Source: CAVQRC01 sp963715045 (GTDB lineage Bacteria > Planctomycetota > Planctomycetia > Pirellulales > Lacipirellulaceae). From it: a DNA stretch of 64,000 nucleotides. Positions within the stretch are counted from its first letter, which is position 1. Each line of letters begins with the position of its first letter. The position numbers and the translations under genes were made by a program. Below, piece after piece: positions 18,547 to 28,919 of this stretch. The notes under the pieces are model-generated. The model made no database searches. It was not told the origin of the DNA and was given only the letters and a program-made list of their open reading frames with translations. The DNA lies in the NCBI GenBank assembly GCA_963715045.1, contig CAVQRC010000010.1, positions 25,550 to 89,549 on the forward strand. The letters are read 5' to 3'.

Positions 18547-20353
18547 TCACTCCACTCTCCCACGCAGACAGCTCAGCACGACTCCGATCACCAGCGTTCC
18601 CGCAAACCACGTGAGCCCGATCCCCAGAATGGCTCCCCGCGGATAGCCACCGTAATTCGTCCGAAACTCCGCGACCAGGGCCTGGTCGAGCAACACAATG
18701 AGCAGTCCCGGGATCACGAGCCGGATGTCGAAGTCGAGCCAGTGTTCGTCGATCCAGAGCACGATCGCGGTGGCAATCAGGGCGAATCGGGCGATTCCGC
18801 TGGCCAGGGGCAGACCTTCGACCTCGCCCAGCCCGAACCACGTGATCATCAGCATCAACGTGATCAGCAGCCGCATCATCACCGCCAGCGACTTCCCGAA
18901 CCGAAACCCGTGATGCTCGTCCAGGTGCTGGCGGAATCGCCTGGCCGGGAACACCCAGCCGACGATCAACGCTTCGCTGATGCCCACGATGACCAGCCCG
19001 TAGGTGGTGATGAAGTGGTCGACCAGATCGAGCCAGAACAGGCCGGCCTGCGTGCAGAACACGATCCCCAACAGGAACGCAATGCAGCACAGCACGGCCG
19101 ACATGCGTTGCGCGGGCGAAGCCGAACTGGTCACTGAGGGCGGCCATGAACGCCTCGACGATCGAGATCGTGGAAGAAATACCCGCCACGAACAGCGACA
19201 GGAAGAACACCAACCCGAACAGGCGTCCTGCAATCCCGCCGATCTGGGTCAGGATCGCGGGGTACGTCTTGAACAGCAGGCCAAACGTGCTCATCTGCCG
19301 CTGAAACTGCTGGTTCCGTTGGTCCTGTTCAAGCAGCGTCTCGTACCGCGACTGCTCGGCTGCAAACCCCGCCGGGTCCTCGTCGCGGAGCGTCTCCAGG
19401 GCCGCGACTTCTTCCTCGACTTGCGTGATCCCGACCAGGTCGACGTCGCGCTGGCCGGCCAGCATCCCGATCGCGGCGAAGACGGCGAGGCCCGCGAACA
19501 CGCTGAACACACAATTGCCCATCGCCGCCAGGAACGCGCTGGTGGGAATATCGGTCTTCCGCGGCAGGTAACTGGCATAGGCGACCATGATCCCGAACGC
19601 GAGCGAGAGCGTGAAGAAGATCTGGCTGAACGCGTCGATCCACGTCTGCGGCTCGAACACCCGGCTCCAATCGGGCGTCAAATAGACCGTTCGACCCGCC
19701 GCGGCCCCGGCAAACCCCCACGACCAGACCACCATCACAGCCGTTAAGAGGATCAACAGAGGAATAAAGATCTTGTTCGCGAGTTCGACCCCCTGGGTCA
19801 ACTGCCGCCGCGTGATGAGCCAGTTCACGATCCACACCACAGCCAGCCCGGCGACGACGTGCCAGTTCAGACGCCCGAACCTCAGCCCACTCGACTCCGG
19901 GCCCGTCGTATAGAACGGAAACGCTTCGCCGTCCACGATCGCACCCGTGAAATCGGTGTCGAAAAAACGATCCACGCCGGCCGTCGTTTCCCACGGCTGC
20001 GTGACGGAGTAGACCAGGTAGTTTCCGCACCACGCGATCACGACCGCGTAGTAGGCCACGATCCCGAACATCACGAACGATACCGACCACCAGCCGATCC
20101 AGGCGAACCGCGGATGAACGCGGGCCAGAGATTGAGGAAACGCGCGGCGGAAATAGTGGCCCAAACCGAATTCGAGCATCAGCAGGGGGATTCCGACCAC
20201 GAACAGTGCGACGAAGTAGGGAACGAGAAACGCACCCCCTCCGTTGCGGTAGACCATGTACGGGAACCGCCAGATATTCCCCAGGCCGATCGCGGAGCCG
20301 AGCGTCGCCAGCAAGAACCCGGTCTTGGATGTCCAGATGGCACGGTCGGGCAT
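18547..20353 (-). CDS. sodium-dependent symporter, NSS/SNF family (frameshifted)
   Basis: About 601 residues with roughly 12 membrane segments. The diagnostic start of the neurotransmitter:sodium symporter family is present: FLLATLGSAIGLGNIWRFPY, whose unwound helix 1 binds sodium and substrate. GGGAFLVPYF and TFFTLSLAFGIMVAYASYLP-like helix 6 motifs follow. A frame break near 19120 separates the last helices (LGIVFCTQAGLFWLDLVDHF onward). The ATG at 20353 is chosen because GGAGGA lies 9 bp upstream. It probably imports an amino acid or small amine with sodium. Upstream lies the sialidase-like gene on the same strand, 22 bp away. Confidence 0.9.
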
Positions 20354-20375
20354 GGATGGTGATCCTCCTCGCCAG

Positions 20376-21681
20376 TCACCACAACAGCCGCGCGACCCAC
20401 ACGCGATTGTCGGCACCGCGGGCGACGAGCGGTTCCTGGTTCGTATAGTCGGGTGACGGACCCTGCATCCACTCCGTGACGGTGATCCAGGTTTCGTGGG
20501 GGCTGACGCGGGTCACGCCGAAATTGCCAAGCCGAGCCCCAAACTCCGGGACGAGCACCTGTTCGGTCTGGCGCAGGACCTGCAGCTTAACCGGGTCGAC
20601 GCGGGCGATGAACAGGGGTGCTCGATGGCGAAAGACGTGATCGTTCTGGGCCCCGCGACGCGTGTAGACGAGAAACAGCCCATTCTGATGGGTCACCCAA
20701 TGTTGCTGCGTGTTGTAGCTGCCGAGGTCTTCACCGTCGTCGAATGTCCACCGCCGGGGCGACTCGAAGTGCAGCCCATCGTCGCTGGTGGCGACGTAGG
20801 CATGGTCGTCGTTCCGCATCGTCAGGAAGAAGCGTTCTTGAAACTGCGTGAGTGACGGTTCGTAGAGGCCCCGCTTGATCGGCACGGTCAGTTCGCTGCC
20901 GTGCTCGGCGTAGGCGAGCGTCTCGCCGTCGAACGTGCACCGCACGATGGTGGTGCTGTGCCGGGTTGCCTCGGGCGGTTTGAAATAGACCGGCAGCAGC
21001 ACGTCGCCATTGGGCAGGTCGACCCGCTGGGTGCATCCCCCGCCGCAGTTTTCGAAACGCGGCAGCGAGGGCATCTGGATCGTCCGCCAGTCCGACCAGC
21101 GTTGCTGGGAAGCGTCGTAAACCGCGTACGCGGTGCTCCGCGGCCGAACCCGCATGACGTGGTCACCTTCGTACACGACCGTATGCCCCGTGCCGAGCAG
21201 GCATTGTGTGCGTTGGTGCCAGGCAGGCGTAAAGTCGCAGACCGTAATCTCCAGGTCGGTCTTGCCACGCCATGCAAACGGACGCCGGGCAAAAGATGCC
21301 AGCGGTTGGGGTGCACTCCACGTCGTGCCTCCGTCGCGGGACCGCATTTCGCACAGCCCGTCGAACACATCGGAGCCGAACAGGTGCAGCTTCTGCAGCG
21401 TCATGACGACGAGCGGATGATTCGCCATCGCCAGGCAGAGCGGACGCCGGCACAACCCCGGCCCGAGCGTGAACCCAGCACGTTTTTCCGTCGTACCCTT
21501 GCCGGGCAACGGTTCGCTCGATCGTGAAAGCCGGTTCGTCCGCAAGGGACGGAACTGCGGCAGCGACCACCGCGAACAACACCAGAGGATACTTAGAGCC
21601 GATGCGAAAACGGGCTTCAGCTACCGATTTCCCCGGCCGTGGGACACGTTCTCTGAAGTCCTGGGATCGGTACTTCTTCAT
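20376..21681 (-). CDS. secreted BNR/sialidase-like beta-propeller protein (frameshifted)
   Basis: About 434 residues. An export-type hydrophobic stretch (YPLVLFAVVAAAVPSLADEP) precedes a six-bladed propeller-like body. BNR-type loops are visible: MRSRDGGTTWSAPQ, VATSDDGLHFESPRRW and SPHETWITVTEW. A frame break near 21440 joins the two parts. The N-terminal codons lie inside a dispersed repeat (21594-21670), so the start at 21681 is uncertain; a shorter start at the signal core is possible. Sialidase catalytic residues are not demonstrable, so a glycan-related role is only suggested by fold. Confidence 0.75.
21594..21670 (-). repeat. dispersed element B, copy 1
   Basis: The reverse complement contains AACGTGTCCCACGGCCGGGG and ends GCATCGGCTCTAAG. 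The same ordered blocks recur at 30603-30682 and 34005-34083. It overlaps the 5' end of the BNR gene. Confidence 0.8.
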
Positions 21682-21727
21682 GGCGTCGATCGTAACAACT
21701 TCTGCCTCGCCCGACGAATCCCAGTGG

Positions 21728-21850
21728 GTCACACTCGCCGAGTGTGACGGCCTCAGAAACCACGTCGGCCCTACCGCAACCACGGTGGCCCGGAGATTTC
21801 AAGAGCGCCATTCGCCCGAGTGCCAGTGGGTCACACTCGCCGAGTGTGAC
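21728..21850 (+). repeat. two REP-like palindromes, 102 bp apart
   Basis: Perfect 21-nt palindromes at 21728-21748 and 21830-21850, both with the core CACACTCGCCGAGTGTG and the flank CAGTGGG. Sequence after each copy is partly shared (ACCACGTC, ACCGCAACCACG), suggesting a diverged tandem duplication. They belong to the family seen at 8018-8342 and 37855-37966. Confidence 0.85.
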
Positions 21851-21987
21851 GGAGCCTGTGACCACGTCCGATCCACCGCAACCACGCTCGCCCACCCTGC
21901 CCGGCAAGAGTGCGATCCCGGCCCGCATGCTTTGGCCGTATCTGTCACCAGGTCGCAAATTGATCTCGATCACCCGCCGCTGGCAAT

Positions 21988-24649
21988 TCAGAAACCGTAC
22001 TCCCGGCCTTCCTGTTTGTCCGCCACTACGGACGGGTCCGTGCAGAAGACCTTCACTTCATGGCCCTGCATCCGGGTGACGATCGTGCCGCGATCGACGG
22101 TCGCCGTTTCGTCGCCGTACAACAGGTGCAATTCCCTGCCTTCGAGCGCGGCCAGCCCCGAGACTTCGACGCCCAGGCGGCGATCGGGATCTTCGTTCAC
22201 GACGATCAACAACGCCTGCCCGTCGCGACGTCGCAGCGTGGCCCTGACGCCCAGCGCCGGGCTTGTCGAACACATCGTCGACGGTTCGGGCGGCGACGCG
22301 TTCGTCGTGCGGCATGACCAGAAACCGATCCAGCGCAGCCAGCTCCGCCGTCAACGCGTACAGCGACGTGCGAAACGCGGGATCGTCGATCATCGACGTG
22401 CCCCAGTAGAAGATCCCACGTCCGCCGTGCACGATCGCGTCGTAGGCCATGAACCGCGACTGGGCGAACGTTGGATAGAGCCGATCGCGATGCTCGGCAG
22501 CCGTGTGCCACGAAAAGCCCTGCAGCACCATCCACACCGGTTTGCCGCGACCGATCGCCGACCAGCGATCGACGAGCCGGCCGATGCTCGGCAGGTCAGT
22601 CCCCTCGGAACGGACCGCGTAGTAGTCGCAGCCGGTGACATCGATTTCGTCCATGTAACCACGAACGTATTTCATGTCGCTGTCGGCGGCCTCGTTGACC
22701 CAGAACGGGCGGTCACGGTCGTCGAGTTCGCGAACCAGGCGGATTCCGTCCCGCATCGCCGGCAGAATCTTCGCGGCCTGCTTTCGGGCGTACGCGACCG
22801 CCTGGGGCGTCTGCCGCTCCCAATCCTGCCGCGTGAAGCCGGCCGTCTTCGCCAGTCCGCTGTACGCCGTAAACATCCACACGATTTCGTCGGGACCTTC
22901 CCACGCGGCGAGTGCCGGGTGATCGGCGACTTCGGTCACCTGCTGGCGAAGCGTATCGGTCGCTCCCTGCTGGACGGCCAGCGAGACCCAGCCGGTCAAC
23001 CCGGCCGCCTGGGCCCGGTCGAGGTCTTTTCGGCTGCCACAGCGGACGATGTTGATTCCGGTCGCGGCCATTCGCCGCAGTTCGGCGTCGTCGGCCGGCA
23101 ATTCGTAGCAGCCGATGGGGAACCGCGGCGTGCCGGCGACCTGGATCAGCCCGGCCTGGCGATCCACCGGCTGTACCGGGAGTACGTGGGTGCCCGCTGC
23201 GGCAGGCACGATGATCTGCTCGGTACCGTCTTCGAGCGTCAGACGGATCTCGCCGGGCGGGGCATCGGTCGGCGAAATCGGTCCGCCGCACGAGCACGTG
23301 GTCGCCCAGCCGCAGCCCCGAGACCACGGGCCCGGGCTGCTGCGGCACGTTGAACGTGATCGGCGTGCCGCGGTCGAGAAAGCCGCGATACGCGAGCGAC
23401 TCGGCATAGACCTCGTGGACGAGGCGAATTTCCTCGGGCAGCTCGCTTGCGACGCACCACAGGAAGAACGCATCGTGGCCGCGCAGCAGCAGGTGCCACA
23501 GCAGGTCTTGATATCGCTCGGCGGAGAACTGCACGACCGCCGGGTCGGGTTGGTCGGGCGGCGCGGTCGTCGTCCAGTGGACGAACGTGATGATCGGCGT
23601 CTCGGCGGGCGTGTGCCGGCCGGCGTTCGAGCCGACGAGCAGCATGTTGTAGAACCAGCGATAGTCGAGATCGGCGAAGTCGTACCAGTGGAACGTCGGG
23701 TACCACGTGTACACGACCGGCATCGCGAACGTGTAACCGGTGAGCTCGAACTCGGGATACCAGGTGCGGTAGCGGGCCTGCTGGTCGACACGAAACGGCA
23801 TGCGATCGTCGGCCCGCTGCTCGAAGTAGTCGTACCAGTAGCGGTAGCCATCATGCGGGTACACACCGTAGTTGCCGACCAGGGCCTCGGGAAAGAACGC
23901 CGTGACGTTGTCGGCGAACGTGATCCGCTGCAGGCGGCTACGGATCTCGCGGAGCTCTTTCTGGAACCGGTAGAAGTCGTCGATGTCGCCGATCGCTTGC
24001 CGGCAGCGACGGCACTTGCGGGAACTGTCCCACGCATCGTTCCACTCGATCGGCCCATCGATCTCCCAGTCGGCGAAGATGAACTCGATCTCGATCCCGG
24101 CCGCCTGATATCCGCGGAGAAATGCCGCGACGCGCTCCTGGATGACCGGGATTCGCTGTTCGAGTGCAAACGGGCAGCCGAGCCGCCCTCCAAAGGACGT
24201 CTCGGCGAACGGCTGGCCCGTGTCGTCGACATGCAGCGTGGCGTCGCTGCCGTCGCAGAACGAATGCAGGCACGCATTGGCATTCACCGAGACTTCCATT
24301 CCGAGCCGCTGCTGGATCCTGGCGATCCGCAGCCCCTCGGCCAGGGACTCCGCGAACTGCCCCGGATTCCAATCCACCGTGTAGCCGATGCCCCGCGCGT
24401 CGAGTTCGCGAAGGGCCGCGGTGGCCACGTGATCGTCGACGCCGGCCAGCGAACCCGAAATTGGCAACACATACAGCGGCAACCGCCCACCCCGGCGATG
24501 CGGCAGGGGCCGCGTGTTGTCGAGCACCACGCGTACCGATGCCGGAAATTCGTGCGGCCTGCCGGGCTGCCGCGACGGCCGCTGCTTGCCGCCATGGCGA
24601 GCAAGGCCAGGATCGCGGCGGCGGCGATTCGTTTCGTCGAGTGCTTCAT
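21988..24649 (-). CDS. large secreted protein, TIM-barrel hydrolase-like (frameshifted)
   Basis: About 887 residues, not assignable to a named family with confidence. A signal peptide is clear (MKHSTKRIAAAAILALLAMA). Residues about 40-330 contain LRELDARGIGYTVDWNPGQF, EIEFIFADWEIDGP and a CRRC pair, compatible with a glycoside-hydrolase-like barrel. A later part has PRFPIGCYELPADDAELRRM, AAWEGPDEIVWMFTAYSG and GKPVWMVLQGF, as in putative beta-galactosidase-type planctomycete proteins. The end (LHLLYGDETATVDRG) looks like a C-terminal sandwich domain. Frame breaks lie near 24560, 23275 and 22265. A repeat of element C type sits just upstream. Confidence 0.7.
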
Positions 24650-24671
24650 GACGGTGCGGGGGAGGGGGAGG

Positions 24672-24720
24672 GAATGACTAATGACTAAGGACTAATGACT
24701 AACTAATTCACAATGACCAA
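24672..24720 (+). repeat. dispersed element C, partial copy 3
   Basis: Heptads ATGACTAATGACTAAGG then ACTAATGACTAACTAA and CAATGACCAATGCCC. Only the heptad half of the element is present. It lies 23 bp upstream of the start of the minus-strand secreted protein gene. A short ATCAACCC array (about 24772-24800) follows. Confidence 0.65.
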
Positions 24721-24839
24721 TGCCCAAAACGACGATTCTACTGTGCCCTTAGGGCTTCCGTATTCCCTTTTCATCAACCCATCAACCCATCAACCCATTC
24801 GCCGCACGGGCTGCTTGACTCGCTATACTCGGATCCATC

Positions 24840-25814
24840 ATGCGTCCCTCTCGTACTTTCACTACGCTGGTCGGAATCGCAATCACTTGCGTGCCCTCGA
24901 TTGCGATGTCTGAAGAGCCGCTCGTCAAACACTACGGTTGCGTATCGCGAAGTCGACGGTCACAGGATTCTGTGCGACGTCCAGCGGACATCGGGTGACC
25001 GCGTGCTTCCCGTGATCGTGTGGATTCACGGCGGCGGTCTGATCATGGGCCATCGTGAGAGCATTCATCGCGAAATCGCGGCGCTTGCCCGCGAGAGGGC
25101 GGGTCGCGCTCGTCTCGATCGACTATCGTTTGGCGCCGGAAACCAAGCTTCCGGACCTGGTCAGCGACGTCGAAGCGGCGTTCGCGTGGATCGGGGACGA
25201 GGCCGCTCGCCAGTTTTATCTCGATCCTGAGCGGATCGTCGTCTGCGGGGGATCGGCCGGCGGATATCTCGCGCTTCTCTCAGGCTATCGCGCTCGTTCC
25301 CCGCCCGCGGGCGATCGTGGCGCTGTACGGTTACGGACAACTGAATGCCGCCTGGTATGCCGAGCCGAGTCTTCATCCGCGGCACAATCCTCGTCCGGTC
25401 AGTCGGGCGGAAGCAGAGCGGCAGACAGACGGGACGATTATCTCCGACACCCGCGATCGCCGCGGTGACGGGGGGCTGATCTACCTCTACTATCGCCAGC
25501 ACGGGCTGTGGCCACGCGAAGTGAGTGGCTTCGATCCCACGACCCTCGCGGCCGAGATCGCTCCCTTCGAACCGGCTCGGAACGTCACGGCCGACTATCC
25601 GCCGACATTGTTGATTCACGGGACCCGCGACACCGATGTACCGTATGCCGAGTCAGAGTTGATGGCACTTCGCCTGCGCGAAAAGGGTGTCGCGGTCACG
25701 CTGTTGCCGATTGACGACGCCGAGCACGGCTTCGCGGGAGGCGACCCGCAACAGGTCGCCGCGGCGTACCAGAAGATGCGGGCGTTCATCGTGGCCCAAC
25801 TGGGCGTCGACTGA
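24840..25814 (+). CDS. alpha/beta hydrolase (esterase/lipase), exported (frameshifted)
   Basis: About 324 residues. The N-terminus looks like a signal peptide (RTFTTLVGIAITCVPSIAMS). The hormone-sensitive-lipase-type oxyanion motif is WIHGGGLIMG; the nucleophile elbow is CGGSAGGYLA; RDTDVPYAES and DDAEHGFAGGD supply the Asp and His. Frame breaks near 24925, 25095 and 25300 split it into four frames, all free of stops in the relevant segments. Substrate unknown; deacetylation of sugar esters is common for planctomycete members. Confidence 0.82.
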
Positions 25815-25817
25815 TCC

Positions 25818-25990
25818 GCCTCGCTCCTGCTCCCGCTCCCGCTCCCGCTCGTGCTCGTGCTCGTGCTCGTACTCGTGCTCGTACTCGAAACCCCGCGGGC
25901 ACGAAGGACCTGCCGCTCCTCGATCGATTACGAGTACCGCTTCGCTGAGCACGAGCACGAGCACGGGGCTGAGCACGAGGATCAGGGTGA
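25818..25990. repeat. inverted hexamer arrays (GCTCGT / GAGCAC)
   Basis: About ten GCTCSY-type hexamers (GCTCCC then GCTCGT and ACTCGT) at 25830-25890 face several GAGCAC copies at 25947-25982. The arms are complementary and could fold into a long hairpin after the esterase gene. Bases 25991-26081 hold nothing recognisable. Confidence 0.75.
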
Positions 25991-26081
25991 AGTTCTAACC
26001 CGACTTCGGTGGTGGTGCCGGCACGCGTACTCAGGCCTCGAGGCTTCCCTCGGGGCGGAGAATTCGGGAGACTCTACTCCG

Positions 26082-27107
26082 TCAGGCCTGCCAGGGCGCC
26101 TGGTACCGCATGCCCAGATTCAGGATCCGTTGCAGCAGGGCCTCGTAGGGGATCCCGGCTTTGTCGGCACTTTCGGCGAAGTCTTCGCCGTATTCGATGT
26201 TCGGGTTGGCGTTCGCTTCGATCACGTAGAGCCGACCGTCGGGTGTCAGGCGAAGATCCATTCGCGCGTAACCGCTCATGTGCAACACGCGATACACCCG
26301 CTTGCAGAGGTGACTCAATTTGGCGTCCATTCCCTCGGGCAGGTCCTTCGCCATCTCCGTCATGATCCCATGCTTCTCCTGGTACTTGCGATTCCACTTC
26401 ACATGGCGGGTCGCGATCCGGGCGACGTTCTCCGGCATCTTTTCGAATCGCATCTCCCAGGCTGGAAACGTCTGCAGGCGGTCGTTCCCGATTACGCCGA
26501 CGTACAGCTCGCGGCCGTCGATGTACTCTTCGGCAATCGCATCCGACTCAGTTCGTTCGTGGACGAATCGTACGCGCTCGATCAACGCCGCGTCGTCATG
26601 GACGATCGAGGCCTGGGCAATCCCCAGCGAAGCGTCTTCGACGACGCTCTTGACGAACAGGGGAAAATGCAGACGCTTTGAACGGCGGACTTTGCGACCT
26701 CGGGGAAACACGGCGAACCGCGGCGTCGGCACGCGATGATAGGAGAGGACTTTTTTCGAGAGCGCTTTGTCCTTGGAAAGCAGCAGACCCCGCGGGTTAC
26801 AGCCGGTGTAGGGCTGCTGCATCAGCTCCAGGTAGGCGATGATCGCGTGGTCGTACGTGACGACGCCGTGAAACTCTTCGAGCAGCATGAACGCGATGTC
26901 CGGGTGCCATTGGAGAATCGATTCCCGGATCGGGGTCAGATCATTGAATACGCCCAGCGGCTGGACTTCGTGTCCCATGTCCTTGAGCGTGCTGATGACG
27001 TCGAATTCGGCTTTCCACTCGTCGATCTGTTCGTCGGTATGGTCCTCCAGGGACTCGGGAGGCACATTTCCCTCGCGGACCAGAACCACGACCCGCAGCT
27101 TCTTCAT
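26082..27107 (-). CDS. ATP-grasp ligase, D-alanine-D-alanine ligase-like
   Basis: A 341-residue cytoplasmic ATP-grasp enzyme. The N-terminal domain has WHPDIAFMLLEEFHGVVTYD and YTGCNPRGLLLSKDKALSKK. ATP-binding strands are FPLFVKSVVEDASLGI and AIAEEYIDGRELYVG. The metal site is MDLRLTPDGRLYVIEANANP. Longer than housekeeping Ddl in its middle insert (ATRHVKWNRKYQEKHGI) and not near cell-wall genes. The start overlaps the stop of the metallopeptidase gene by 4 nt, implying a shared task on a peptide-like substrate. It ligates a carboxylate to an amine; the partners are unknown. Confidence 0.88.
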   Translation of the reverse strand: MKKLRVVVLVREGNVPPESLEDHTDEQIDEWKAEFDVISTLKDMGHEVQPLGVFNDLTPIRESILQWHPDIAFMLLEEFHGVVTYDHAIIAYLELMQQPYTGCNPRGLLLSKDKALSKKVLSYHRVPTPRFAVFPRGRKVRRSKRLHFPLFVKSVVEDASLGIAQASIVHDDAALIERVRFVHERTESDAIAEEYIDGRELYVGVIGNDRLQTFPAWEMRFEKMPENVARIATRHVKWNRKYQEKHGIMTEMAKDLPEGMDAKLSHLCKRVYRVLHMSGYARMDLRLTPDGRLYVIEANANPNIEYGEDFAESADKAGIPYEALLQRILNLGMRYQAPWQA

Positions 27108-28126
27108 AGCGCCACCCTGTGGTGTCCTTGGTGGAGGTAGTTCATCGTCAGGACGGTGACGAGGAGCATCGCATCTCGCTTGGTGTCCCGCGGACTGCCT
27201 CCCAGGCGAAGCCGGAGTTCCCGGCAGCGTTCGACCATTTCCGTGATCACCTGATCGATGGTGTACTGGTACTCACCGGTCCACTCCGCGACGCTGCGAC
27301 GCAATTCGGGGCGGATTCCGTTGAGGAACGTCGCGGCGGTCGGATTCTTCGCGTCTTCCGGACTGTCGGAGAACAGTCGCCGCAGGTCGCGGTCGTAGAA
27401 GTGCGGATAGTCGAGTCCGTAGTGGTCGCGCTTCTTGCGGTAATGCTGCCGCAGTGTCCGCCGCAATTTGCGGACCGGATCGACGTGTGCCCGCGACGTC
27501 ACCAGCGGCTTCTGACCACGAATCTGCTGCATCACGTCGTCGACGTACTCCAGCTTCTTCAGTGCCGGCCAGCCGCTGTACTGCGACTTCCAACGCGACC
27601 GCGGCCGGACCCAGACCGCGAAGGTCTCGGCGAAATCCTCGACCGGGTGCGCCTGCGCGTACCACATGTCCAGGTGCAGCACGAAACGTTTGCTGTAGGG
27701 TCGCGGCTGGTAGTACTCGGGATACGGCTGCGAGACTTTGCCGAACACCTCGCGGTACCGCTGCTTTCGCCGCAACCGGTAAGCCGTGTCAATGGCATGA
27801 CCGGCCTCATGCCGCAGGATCCGCAGGCACCACTCCTTGGTGCCGCCCTCGACTTCGAGCATCTGCTTCCGCTCCAGGCGAACCAGGCGGGGGTGGGCCA
27901 GGTAGAACGGGATCGCGATGCCCGGGATGCCGTCCGGCGAGTACCAGTCGTCCGACAGCCAGCAATGAGGGCGGAAGTCGATGCCCCGGGCGGCGAGCTC
28001 TTCGTACAGCCTCTCGATCCGCCGCTCGAGAATCGAACCGCTGATTGCCAATCCCAGATCGCAAAAGCGGAGATCGAGCAGTTCTTCGTCGTTCAGGCGA
28101 TTGAGATCGAGCTTGCGATTCGGCAC
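27104..28126 (-). CDS. putative zinc-binding metallopeptidase
   Basis: A 340-residue soluble protein with the zincin motif HEAGH at residues 106-110 (LRILRHEAGHAIDTAYRL) and a downstream PVEDFAETFAVW segment that probably supplies the third ligand. No signal peptide. The C-terminal third is basic and helical (VRKLRRTLRQHYRKKRDHYG). It is first in a two-gene unit with the ATP-grasp ligase (4-nt overlap). Similar gene pairs are annotated only generically, so peptide processing coupled to ligation is inferred. Confidence 0.85.
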   Translation of the reverse strand: MPNRKLDLNRLNDEELLDLRFCDLGLAISGSILERRIERLYEELAARGIDFRPHCWLSDDWYSPDGIPGIAIPFYLAHPRLVRLERKQMLEVEGGTKEWCLRILRHEAGHAIDTAYRLRRKQRYREVFGKVSQPYPEYYQPRPYSKRFVLHLDMWYAQAHPVEDFAETFAVWVRPRSRWKSQYSGWPALKKLEYVDDVMQQIRGQKPLVTSRAHVDPVRKLRRTLRQHYRKKRDHYGLDYPHFYDRDLRRLFSDSPEDAKNPTAATFLNGIRPELRRSVAEWTGEYQYTIDQVITEMVERCRELRLRLGGSPRDTKRDAMLLVTVLTMNYLHQGHHRVAL

Positions 28127-28505
28127 GTCGGCGGACTCACGCTGCGACTGCGTTGTAGAGAATTAATTCTGGTGGTATCTGGGGCAGTGGCGGAGCGATA
28201 CGATTGAACGAGAATCGCGTCGCCCGCCTGCCGTGAACCGCAGATGCGATGGGGTGAGTGAGGTGCATCGCACAATGCTCGAAAAAGGTTAGCTCATGGA
28301 CCACACGAGGAATTGCGGCAAGCTGGAAATTGCCCCAGACCGTCTCGGGGAATCAGGAAACCACACCGGAGGTCCCGCCAGATTGGCGAATGGTAGCCGC
28401 TTTTCGCGATTTTATCCATGCGAGTCGAGGCTTATTGGATATGATCCTGGGCGTGTCCGCGTCGTTTTCCACGAGATCCCGCCAGCCTGTCGCCGGAGTC
28501 GAAGC
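28127..28505. other. intergenic stretch without recognisable gene
   Basis: Divergent region between the metallopeptidase gene and the next plus-strand genes. Short open frames on both strands show no conserved motif. It should contain both promoters, but none stands out. Confidence 0.5.
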
Positions 28506-28912
28506 ATGAGTGCCCTGGATCGCCGCCAGTTTTCCCAGCAGACGAAGAACACATGATTGTGGTTCCCACGATCGATCGGCAGTTCCAGGCCGGAGAGTTC
28601 TCGACAATCTCGGACCACAAAGACAACGTGCACTGGTTCCAGGCGACCTCCGAGAAAGCCTATATCTTCAACATCCACGTCCTCAACATCGATCCGGACA
28701 TCAAACAGGGCGGCCGGGTGTACATCGACCCCCAGGGCGAACCACTCGCCGACGGCCGCATCCGCGCCAAAAAAATCAGCTACTCCGAAGCCTACAAGCG
28801 GTACGGTAACCCACCCACCACAGTCCCACGAGTCCCATCCGACTTCGCTACGCTCGCAGAACTCGCGAGAGCTACGTCGGACTTCGTAGTCCCAGAGTCC
28901 CAGATCCCATAG
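28506..28912 (+). CDS. small conserved hypothetical protein, possible lost Tat signal
   Basis: The main frame (ATG 28553) encodes 119 residues starting MIVVPTIDRQFQAGEF, with FNIHVLNIDPDIKQGGRVYI and ADGRIRAKKISYSEAY. Function unknown. Just upstream a 16-codon ORF (28506-28553) reads MSALDRRQFSQQ and stops where the second ORF begins (ACATGA). DRRQF is a typical twin-arginine start but no hydrophobic core follows. I infer that a deletion or indel removed the core and split one exported protein. The last part (about 28810-28912) has low-complexity CCCACGAGTCCC-type sequence. Confidence 0.6.
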
Positions 28913-28919
28913 TCTCCCC

